DNA of 12,874 nt from Chloroflexota bacterium (GTDB lineage: Bacteria > Chloroflexota > Anaerolineae > Anaerolineales > Villigracilaceae), in assembly GCA_023484185.1 (NCBI GenBank), contig JAMDBC010000065.1:1-12874 (forward strand), read 5' to 3'. The position numbers and the translations under genes are program-made. The notes beneath the pieces are model-generated. The model was given only the letters and a program-made list of their open reading frames with translations, ran no database searches and was not told where the DNA came from. Shown in pieces: positions 7,302-12,874 of the stretch; positions within the stretch are counted from its first letter, which is position 1; every line of letters starts with the position of its first letter.

Positions 7302-8072
7302 TTATTTCAAGATCTGCAACATTTGATCGTAAATTCCCGGTGCGGCGACGATCACAGACTGTGGTGGAGAGATGAAATCCGGACTACCATCCATGGCGCT
7401 GACGCGCGCTCCAGCCTCCTGCGCGATCAACCCTGCAGCAGCTATGTCCCAGGCTTTGAGTGAAAGTTCCCAGAAGCCGTCTAGGCGGCTGGCAGCCACA
7501 TAACAACTGTCCAACACGGCCGAACCATGACAACGAACGCCCTGTGTCAATTTGGACATTTTCACAAAATTTTCAAAGTTGTTGCTTTCGGTGCTCCAGA
7601 CATCATATGGGAATCCGGTCACTAGCAGACTTTTTTGCAATTCCTCAGTATGAGACGCGTGAATCCTCTTTCCATTCAAGCGAGCGCCCTTGCCGCGTTC
7701 AGCAGAAAACATTTCGTGGCGCAGCGGATCGTACACGACGCCCAATTTGAGGTTTCCGCGGAAAGCAAAGCCTATTGAAACACAAAAGATCGGGTCATGA
7801 TGGGAATAGTTTACTGTCCCATCCAGTGGATCGATATACCAGATGTCTTCGTTCTGGCCTCTAATCTCGCCGCTCTCCTCGGTAAAGATATGGCCACCAG
7901 GAAAGCGCGTCTCGATTTCCTTAAGCAAAAAAGATTCCGAAGCATGATCGGCTTCGGTCACAAGGTCAATCACCCCCTTATAACTAATATCATGTTCCTT
8001 GTTAAAACCTTCCCGCAGGATCGCACCAGCGGATCGTGCTAGAGATTCAATATCGGACAGTGTTGGTTTCAT
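7302..8072 (-). CDS. inositol monophosphatase family phosphatase
   Basis: This is a 256-residue Mg-dependent phosphomonoesterase of the IMPase/SuhB superfamily, cytoplasmic, acting on inositol phosphates or related sugar or nucleotide phosphates. From the chosen start the motifs are DLVTEAD at about 36-42, FTEESG at 63-68 with the metal-binding Glu pair, WYIDPLDGTVNY at 78-89 with D81 and D84, GVVYDP near 111-116, and the C-terminal AWDIAAAG at 207-214. All are intact, and the length is normal for the family. The frame stays open upstream to ATG 8153 and ATG 8081. The ATG at 8072 (MKPTLSDIESLAR) is preferred because AGGA sits 9 nt ahead and the family normally starts here; the 27 extra residues look unlike IMPase. 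It is divergent from the ABC importer operon and leads into the small gene at 7271. Substrate not determinable from sequence. Confidence 0.9.
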   Translation of the reverse strand: MKPTLSDIESLARSAGAILREGFNKEHDISYKGVIDLVTEADHASESFLLKEIETRFPGGHIFTEESGEIRGQNEDIWYIDPLDGTVNYSHHDPIFCVSIGFAFRGNLKLGVVYDPLRHEMFSAERGKGARLNGKRIHASHTEELQKSLLVTGFPYDVWSTESNNFENFVKMSKLTQGVRCHGSAVLDSCYVAASRLDGFWELSLKAWDIAAAGLIAQEAGARVSAMDGSPDFISPPQSVIVAAPGIYDQMLQILK

Positions 8073-8174
8073 GAATTCCATTCCTAACGCGGCAACCAGG
8101 CGCACGGATGGCAAAGCGAGTGTCTGGCAAACGCAATTCTTCTTTTGCGTCATCGATTTTTTTAGCGTTTCTGC

Positions 8175-8202
8175 AATATAGTGTCTCCTGTTTTCAGGTT
8201 AA
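8175..8202 (-). promoter_or_regulatory. possible promoter of the phosphatase gene
   Basis: On the minus strand TTAACC (8202-8197, 4 of 6) and TATATT (8180-8175, 5 of 6) are 16 nt apart. The transcript would start near 8168 and leave a leader of about 95 nt before the preferred start at 8072. It would lie only about 15 nt from the alternative ATG at 8153, which lacks a nearby ribosome binding site. Weak evidence. Confidence 0.3.
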
Positions 8203-8240
8203 ACTTTCCAAAAACGCACAATAAACAGCTTGAAATGTAG

Positions 8241-8276
8241 TGATTATGATTATAACATCCATTAATCAAATCATAA
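8241..8276. promoter_or_regulatory. candidate operator: clustered TGATTA half-sites with 8-bp dyad
   Basis: TTATGATT (8244-8251) and AATCATAA (8269-8276) are exact inverted repeats with centres 25 bp apart. Within the same 36 bp, TGATTA occurs at 8241-8246 and 8247-8252 and its complement TAATCA at 8263-8268, giving four related half-sites. They lie about 25 bp upstream of the -35 box of the importer promoter, where an activator or repressor could bind. The region is very AT-rich, so chance symmetry is possible. Confidence 0.35.
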
Positions 8277-8301
8277 AACAAATTAAAACGAAACAAAAAT
8301 A

Positions 8302-8329
8302 TTGACAAACAAAACATGCGGAGTATAAT
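8302..8329 (+). promoter_or_regulatory. consensus sigma70 promoter of the ABC importer operon
   Basis: A perfect TTGACA (8302-8307) and a perfect TATAAT (8324-8329) are separated by 16 nt, inside an A-rich stretch that could act as an UP element. Transcription would begin near 8336, giving a leader of about 17 nt that holds TAGGA (8338-8342) 10 nt before the ATG at 8353. This is the strongest promoter match in the window. Confidence 0.75.
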
Positions 8330-8352
8330 AACAAATATAGGACATACTCATT

Positions 8353-9216
8353 ATGACAGCTAAAAGGAAAAAGAGTGGATACGTTGCATGGGTGGGGTTT
8401 GCCCCGTTTTTGATTTTTTGTTTGGCATTTGAGATTGTGCCAATCTTTTTTTTGGTCCGGGGAAGCTTTTTTGACAAAACCACCGGGGAACTCACGCTTT
8501 CACATTACTTTGAGTTGCAGCGTCCCTTGTACGTAAATTCATTCCTGAACAGTATTGAACTTTCGGCGTTAACAGCCGCGGTTGGCGTGGTTTTAGGCTC
8601 GTTGATTGGTTATGCAATTTATCTCTGGCCGTCCGAGCGTGTTCGCGATGCGCTCATCACACTTTCCGATGTAACCACTAATTTTGCGGGGGCTCCCCTC
8701 GCATTCGCGTTCGTTGTGATCCTGGGATTGAATGGGGTCATCACACAATTCCTGATACGGTATTTTCACTACGATCTTTATCAGACCTTTAGTATCTATT
8801 CCTTCTCGGGGTTGGTATTGGCCTACGTGTATTTTCAACTGCCCTTGATGGTTTTGCTTATTCTCCCTGCTTTTGCCGGGATCAAAAAAGAATGGCATGA
8901 ATCGGCTCAAAGTCTGTCTGCCAGCGCCTTCCAATTTTGGTGGGATATCGGTATCCCTGTTTTAATGCCGTCCCTGATTGCCGGGTTTACACTGCTTTTT
9001 GCCAATGCATTCGGCGCGTATGCCACAGCTTATACGCTCGTTCAATCGAAGATGTCGCTGGTGACACTGCAGATCGGTTACATGATTGCCGGTGAAGTTC
9101 GGCAGGACCCAGGGATCGGCATGGCAATGGCGGTCCTATCCCTGCTCATTATGGGGTTGAGCATTGTCGTGTATCAGATAGCCACAGTTCGCGCTCATCG
9201 TTGGTCGAAATCCTGA
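8353..9216 (+). CDS. ABC importer permease, PotB-type
   Basis: This 287-residue inner-membrane permease of the BPD_transp_1 class is predicted to form the channel of an ATP-driven importer with the next gene. After a short basic N-terminus (KRKKSG), hydrophobic segments lie at about 11-35, 68-92, 112-134, 146-172, 205-228 and 256-278, the six expected for this class. The cytoplasmic EAA loop that contacts the ATPase is at about 180-206 (EWHESAQSLSASAFQFWWDIGIP). It keeps the ESA and IP elements but has Ser in place of the usual Gly. The overall pattern resembles permeases of the polyamine, iron and phosphonate importers (PotB/FbpB/PhnU relatives). TAGGA 10 nt upstream and the adjacent consensus promoter support the start. 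First gene of the operon. Substrate unknown. Confidence 0.88.
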   Translation: MTAKRKKSGYVAWVGFAPFLIFCLAFEIVPIFFLVRGSFFDKTTGELTLSHYFELQRPLYVNSFLNSIELSALTAAVGVVLGSLIGYAIYLWPSERVRDALITLSDVTTNFAGAPLAFAFVVILGLNGVITQFLIRYFHYDLYQTFSIYSFSGLVLAYVYFQLPLMVLLILPAFAGIKKEWHESAQSLSASAFQFWWDIGIPVLMPSLIAGFTLLFANAFGAYATAYTLVQSKMSLVTLQIGYMIAGEVRQDPGIGMAMAVLSLLIMGLSIVVYQIATVRAHRWSKS

Positions 9217-9240
9217 GACACCGGAGGCTGGAACCAGGAA

Positions 9241-10089
9241 ATGACGAAGAACTCTCAGAAGATCGGACGAGAATCCCGCAAGAAGCGCCGCGCCGCCGGT
9301 TGGCAAAGGGCTTTGATTGCGCTGTTTCTTTTTTACATGCTCCTGCCCATCGTCTCGACCTATGTCTTTTCGATTGCAACGCGCTGGGATCGCACCATCC
9401 TGCCCGAAGGATATACGCTTCAATTCTACGAAAAAGCTGTTCAATCTTCCTACTTCAATACCACACTGCGAAATTCACTGATCTTGTCGCTTGCGACGGT
9501 CCTCGTCAGCCTCATCATTATCGTTCCGACGGTCTATTGGGTTCACACGCGTTTAACGGGCGCCAAACCCTTGCTTGACGTGTTGATGATCCTGCCTTTT
9601 GGAATTCCTACTGTGGTGCTGGCGCTGGCCCTCATCCAGATTTATAACTTCGCTCCGCTGGCGCGTTCGCCCTACCTGTTGATCGGCGCAGTCGTCGTGT
9701 ATTCCATGCCGTTCATGTACCGGCCGGTGTCCAACGCATTACAGGCGATTGATTCACATACGTTAACGGAGGCAGGCCAAAGTCTTGGTGCGAACGTTCT
9801 GCAAATCCTGGCGGAGGTTGTCATTCCGAATATCCTGCCCGGAATTTTGAGCGGAAGTCTGTTGGTCTTTGCCACTGTTTTTGCGGAATTCACGCTAACC
9901 TCGTTGATTGTGGGCGCGAAATTTAAGACGTTTCCGCTGCTGCTTGTGGAATATACGCGCATCAATGGAAATGTTGCAGCGGCCTTCTCGGTGATTTCCT
10001 TTACCATTGCCTGGCTGGTTTCCATGATGATCCTGTGGGTGGGGACGAAGGGAAAGGCCGCATCGCTTGAAGCGATGCAGGCTCGCTAA
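9241..10089 (+). CDS. ABC importer permease, PotC-type
   Basis: This 282-residue second permease of the importer should pair with the product of the preceding gene. A very basic N-terminus (residues 1-23, many Lys and Arg) precedes the first membrane helix at about 24-46. Others lie at about 78-100, 112-136, 143-160, 202-222 and 247-267. The EAA loop is canonical at 177-201: EAG, then G183, then IPNILPG. The gene starts 24 nt after the previous stop. GGAGG is 13 nt from the ATG, longer than usual, while AGGAA directly abuts the ATG and is too close, so initiation may be modest or coupled. The stop at 10089 lies 15 nt before the ATPase start. The family is certain from the EAA motif; the substrate is not. 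Confidence 0.9.
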   Translation: MTKNSQKIGRESRKKRRAAGWQRALIALFLFYMLLPIVSTYVFSIATRWDRTILPEGYTLQFYEKAVQSSYFNTTLRNSLILSLATVLVSLIIIVPTVYWVHTRLTGAKPLLDVLMILPFGIPTVVLALALIQIYNFAPLARSPYLLIGAVVVYSMPFMYRPVSNALQAIDSHTLTEAGQSLGANVLQILAEVVIPNILPGILSGSLLVFATVFAEFTLTSLIVGAKFKTFPLLLVEYTRINGNVAAAFSVISFTIAWLVSMMILWVGTKGKAASLEAMQAR

Positions 10090-10104
10090 ACAAAGGATGA
10101 ATAA

Positions 10105-11169
10105 ATGGCATATCTGGAATTGAAAAACGTATCCAAATCATATTCCGACGTTGACGTTGTGCATGACTTCAATCTAGACATCGAAAAGGGAACACTCGTT
10201 TCCCTGTTAGGGCCTTCCGGCTGCGGCAAGACAACCACATTGCGGATGATCGCCGGATTTGAGCAATTGGATGATGGTTCGATCCAACTCGATGGCAGCG
10301 ATATCACCGGCATTCCGCCCAACCGGCGTGACATCGGTATGGTCTTTCAGGCGTATGCGCTATTCCCGAATAAGACCGTCCGCGAGAATATTTCCTTTGG
10401 TCTTCGGATGAAGAAGACTCCGAAGAATGAGATCTGGAAAAAGGTTGATACCGTTCTTGAAATGGTGCGCTTGCAGGAAACCGCCAACCGCTATCCTCAC
10501 CAGCTTTCCGGCGGACAGCAGCAACGCATCGCGCTGGCGCGTGCTCTGGCCGTGCAGCCGCGCGTCCTGCTTCTGGATGAACCGTTATCCGCCTTGGATG
10601 CGGAAGTGCGAGTGGTGCTGCGTGGAGAGATTCGCCGCATTCAATCCGAACTGGCGATCACCACTGTTTACGTAACGCACGATCAGGAAGAAGCCTTGTC
10701 CATTTCAGATAAAGTCGTTGTGATGAATAAGGGCCTTATCGAACAGGTTGGCGCTCCAGAAGAAATTTACCGCGCTCCGCAGACGCGCTTTGTCGCAACG
10801 TTCATCGGCACTGCCAATCAATTCCTGGGGATCGCTTCGGGCAGGGACGCGGTGGTTTGCAAGAATATCAAATTGTTTGCGGATGGTGTGAAGAGTTTCA
10901 CCGACGGGCAGGAAGTGGTTGCGCTGGTACGACCGGAGAATATTCAGGTCCAGGCCGTGCAGCCGCAACGCAGCGATTGGAATGTGATTCCCGGTGTGGT
11001 TGAGACGATCACATTCCACGGCGCGGTCACGCGTCTCGGTGTAAACGTAAACGGTCAACGGGTTGTGGCTGACGTGACGGTTGCCAATACCAAACCGGTT
11101 TCATTAAACCAGAAGATCTGGTTGATGTTCCCTCCAAGCACCTGTCAGGTGATGGCTGTAATAGAATGA
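10105..11169 (+). CDS. ABC importer ATP-binding subunit, PotA/FbpC-type
   Basis: This 354-residue cytoplasmic ATPase powers the importer. Walker A is GPSGCGKT (36-43), the Q-loop glutamine is Q82 (VFQAYALFP), the signature is LSGGQQQR (134-141), Walker B is LLLDEP (155-160) followed by the D-loop SALD, and the switch histidine is H192 (YVTHDQEEA). The C-terminal extension (about 235-350) has the RPENI motif at 276-280 and ends in a TOBE-type ligand or regulatory fold. This is the layout of PotA, FbpC and CysA-like subunits rather than amino-acid importers. AAAGGA stands 7 nt before the ATG. The last codons overlap the next gene by four bases (ATGA at 11166-11169), which implies translational coupling. 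All catalytic residues are present, so it should be active. Confidence 0.93.
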   Translation: MAYLELKNVSKSYSDVDVVHDFNLDIEKGTLVSLLGPSGCGKTTTLRMIAGFEQLDDGSIQLDGSDITGIPPNRRDIGMVFQAYALFPNKTVRENISFGLRMKKTPKNEIWKKVDTVLEMVRLQETANRYPHQLSGGQQQRIALARALAVQPRVLLLDEPLSALDAEVRVVLRGEIRRIQSELAITTVYVTHDQEEALSISDKVVVMNKGLIEQVGAPEEIYRAPQTRFVATFIGTANQFLGIASGRDAVVCKNIKLFADGVKSFTDGQEVVALVRPENIQVQAVQPQRSDWNVIPGVVETITFHGAVTRLGVNVNGQRVVADVTVANTKPVSLNQKIWLMFPPSTCQVMAVIE

Positions 11170-12635
11170 TCTTCATCAACGCGCACGAACTGGTTCTTGA
11201 TAAGCAGGAGAGGTTGGAAGCCTGGACCTCTTATGACCGCGTTGTACGTTCGGCGATGGACTTCGTCAAGAATTGTCCTGTTAATCGGGCAAATGGTTTG
11301 CCGTGGTATTTGCAGTATTCCTGCTTTTGGACTGATCCGCTTCGTCCGACTCTCTGGCCGGATAACCCCGCGGGGAAATTTGCGTGGGCCGTGACCACGC
11401 TGCTTAAGTATTATCCGTATTCGGGCGATGCCAGCCATATACAAATTGTCCGCACGATGCTCGACCGTCTTTGGGAATATCGTACGCCGAGTCACTATGA
11501 TTGGCCGGATGTTCCCTATGCTTCAGCTCATCCTGGAACGGGAGTGTACTTCGGCGCGCGTGCGGACGGCGTCTATGCCACCGAGCCGGATAAGATCGCG
11601 CAGGCGGGGAGGGCCTACATAGACTTTTATGAATTGACCGGCGAAAGGAAATATCTGGAAATCGGCTCGCGGTGCGCGGAGGTGTTGGCGCAGAAAATCC
11701 GACCCGGCGATGGGTCCCATTCACCGTGGCCTTTTCGGGTTGATGTGCGCGATGGACACATCGTTGAAGAATATACCGCGCATTGGATTCCCGCGGTCAA
11801 ACTGTTCGATGAGCTAACTCGATTGAACGAGGGCAACTATAAGACCGTGCGGAACCAGGTCTGGGACTGGATCGAGAAATATCCACTTCAAAACAACGTC
11901 TGGAAGGGGCATTTCGAAGATATCCGTCTCGATCCCGATAACGAAAACCGCGACCAATTATCGTCGTTGGAAACGGCGCGTTATATCCTCCAAAACAAGG
12001 AGCAATTCCCAAAATGGAAAGAAACAGTTAAGGCCCTGATTGATTGGGTGAAAGATACATTCGGTGGGCATCCTTTCTTTACGGCGATCCCAATCCATGA
12101 GCAGAAGTTTTGTTATTTCCCGATGGGCAGCCATACGGCGCGTTTCGCCAATCTTTCAGCTCTTTACGCGGAGCAAACCGGCGACCCGACATACAAAGAA
12201 CAGGCGCTTCGTTCCTTTAATTGGGCTAGCTATATGGCGAACAATGACGGTATCGTAACTGTTGGTGTGGATCGGCCGGATTACTATAACCAATGTTGGT
12301 TCACTGATGGTTACTTTGATTACGTTCCGCATTTTATAGATGGCATGGCGGCGATGCCCGAACTTGCTCCTGTGGATATAGATCGCATGCTGCGGTCAAC
12401 CTCGATGGTGCAAGAGATCGTTTACAAACCATATCAAGTCTCTTACCGGACATTTGATACGGATGGCGCCCAGAAGCTGCGTTTAACGTTCCAGCCTTGC
12501 CAGATCCTCGCAGATGGGAAACCGCTCTCGCAGCAAAAAACGGCGAGTGATCAATCCGGATGGAATTTTGATTCCACTTTGAATGTTTTGATCATTAAAC
12601 CGGGCTCCCGGGAAGTGGTCATTGCAGGACGTTGA
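11166..12635 (+). CDS. (alpha/alpha)-barrel, six-hairpin glycosidase-like protein
   Basis: This 489-residue protein has no signal peptide or membrane segment, so it probably acts in the cytoplasm on what the importer brings in. It is rich in aromatic and acidic residues. It contains repeated helical hairpins of the A..Y..LTG(D/E)..Y type, clearest at about 149-178 (FYELTGERKYLEIG) and 328-358 (LYAEQTGDPTYKEQA), as in (alpha/alpha)6 toroid sugar enzymes such as unsaturated glucuronyl hydrolases and epimerase-like families. Conserved-looking aromatic or acidic clusters are at 105-136 (Y-D-W-P-D, RADG) and 371-392 (CWFTDGYFDY). A smaller beta-rich C-terminal part covers about 420-489. I cannot place it in a specific glycoside hydrolase family or name catalytic residues. 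The four-base overlap with the ATPase gene ties its synthesis to the transporter. A non-hydrolytic role (epimerase, lyase) is possible. Confidence 0.6.
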   Translation: MIFINAHELVLDKQERLEAWTSYDRVVRSAMDFVKNCPVNRANGLPWYLQYSCFWTDPLRPTLWPDNPAGKFAWAVTTLLKYYPYSGDASHIQIVRTMLDRLWEYRTPSHYDWPDVPYASAHPGTGVYFGARADGVYATEPDKIAQAGRAYIDFYELTGERKYLEIGSRCAEVLAQKIRPGDGSHSPWPFRVDVRDGHIVEEYTAHWIPAVKLFDELTRLNEGNYKTVRNQVWDWIEKYPLQNNVWKGHFEDIRLDPDNENRDQLSSLETARYILQNKEQFPKWKETVKALIDWVKDTFGGHPFFTAIPIHEQKFCYFPMGSHTARFANLSALYAEQTGDPTYKEQALRSFNWASYMANNDGIVTVGVDRPDYYNQCWFTDGYFDYVPHFIDGMAAMPELAPVDIDRMLRSTSMVQEIVYKPYQVSYRTFDTDGAQKLRLTFQPCQILADGKPLSQQKTASDQSGWNFDSTLNVLIIKPGSREVVIAGR

Positions 12636-12815
12636 ATTCGATCCGAACCGCATTCGTCAAGACCCTTATGGTCACGGTCGATTCATCAGTTGCTTGGATT
12701 TGGAATTTAGGAAAGGAGGCGGTCACCCCGGAAGTGCATCACTGTTTCGCGAGCTTCGTTGGTGAGGTCAATCGTTCAACGGCTGACCCATAATTCAAAC
12801 AAAAGGAGAGTCAAG
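12636..12815 (+). other. 180-nt spacer before the exported protein gene
   Basis: This gap is much longer than the other spacings in the operon. It contains an AAAGGAGG-like sequence near 12712-12719 that is not followed by a convincing gene, a 5-bp stem GGTCA/TGACC (12766-12770 with 12784-12788) without a T-tract, and a 47-codon open frame from TTG 12622 to TGA 12765 with no good start signal. No clear promoter or terminator is visible. An mRNA segment that alters expression of the following gene relative to the upstream genes is possible. Confidence 0.4.
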
Positions 12816-12874
12816 ATGTCTAAGAGAATCACTTTGTTCGTGGGATTAATCACGGTGTTCGTTCTAGCGCTTTC
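12816..12874 (+). CDS. exported protein, N-terminus only; probably the solute-binding protein
   Basis: ATG at 12816 follows AGGAG (12804-12808) by 7 nt, the best ribosome binding site in the operon. The 19 complete codons before the window edge read MSKRITLFVGLITVFVLAL. This is a basic start followed by a hydrophobic core, as in a signal peptide or lipoprotein signal. The rest is outside the window. The upstream genes supply two permeases and an ATPase but no binding protein, so a substrate-binding protein is the expected product; a strong ribosome binding site fits the high level such proteins usually need. Any other secreted protein would look the same at this length. Confidence 0.6.
   Translation, partial: MSKRITLFVGLITVFVLAL

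Noticed and set aside
7460..7750. 96-codon plus-strand frame across the phosphatase gene
   Set aside because: It is antisense to intact IMPase motifs and has no ribosome binding site or recognisable protein.
8073..8153. 27-residue N-terminal extension of the phosphatase from ATG 8153
   Set aside because: There is no ribosome binding site near 8153, the residues do not fit the family, and AGGA sits 9 nt before ATG 8072.
12622..12765. 47-codon frame beginning at TTG, reading QDVEFDPNRIRQDPYGHG
   Set aside because: There is no ribosome binding site at a proper distance, the start overlaps the enzyme gene, and I recognise no family. It is kept only as part of the spacer description.
12734..12793. 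19-codon GTG frame after AAAGGAGG
   Set aside because: The spacing of about 14 nt is too long and the product is very short with no recognisable character.

Overview
The window looks like a chromosomal segment from an environmental bacterium, most consistent with Chloroflexota (Anaerolineae-like). That is an inference from four things: very PAS/GAF-rich signalling proteins, a DUF5763-like small protein, AGGAG-type ribosome binding sites, and a short palindromic intergenic element of a style I associate with such genomes. No rRNA, tRNA or CRISPR array was seen.

Layout. (1) 1-339, minus: the N-terminal part of an EamA/DMT-type transporter, cut by the window edge. (2) 341-631: a divergent intergenic region with a good sigma70-like promoter for the plus strand. 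(3) 632-6505, plus: two large cyclic-di-GMP enzymes in tandem. The first is REC-PAS-PAS-GAF-PAS-PAS-GAF-HD-GYP (phosphodiesterase) and the second is PASx4-GGDEF (diguanylate cyclase with an I-site). All recognisable catalytic residues are present in both, so the pair can in principle both make and destroy c-di-GMP. (4) 6505-7121, plus: a decayed tail of the same operon. It holds a translationally coupled 19-codon gene start, a 117-bp MITE-like palindromic element, the last 60 codons of a lost GGDEF gene, and a 28-codon stub of a further gene. (5) 7068-8072, minus: an inositol-monophosphatase-family phosphatase followed by a small Cys/His-cluster membrane protein. The end of the small gene runs antisense over the stub in (4), so a rearrangement junction probably lies near 7085-7095. 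(6) 8073-8352: an AT-rich divergent control region with a consensus promoter (TTGACA-16-TATAAT) and clustered TGATTA half-sites. (7) 8353-12874, plus: an ABC importer operon. It encodes two PotB/PotC-type permeases, a PotA/FbpC-type ATPase, a cytoplasmic (alpha/alpha)-barrel (six-hairpin glycosidase-like) protein whose start overlaps the ATPase stop, and then the signal-peptide start of a protein that is probably the solute-binding protein.

How it fits together. The left half is a signalling operon that integrates a phosphorelay input and many small-ligand inputs into c-di-GMP turnover, and that has been shortened at its 3' end by decay. The right half looks like a self-contained uptake-and-processing cassette. 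An importer of the PotABC/FbpC class (polyamine, metal, phosphonate or sugar-phosphate type) is coupled to a sugar-active-looking cytoplasmic enzyme and faces a divergent phosphatase. The substrate cannot be read from sequence alone. A phosphorylated or charged sugar or polyol is the working guess.
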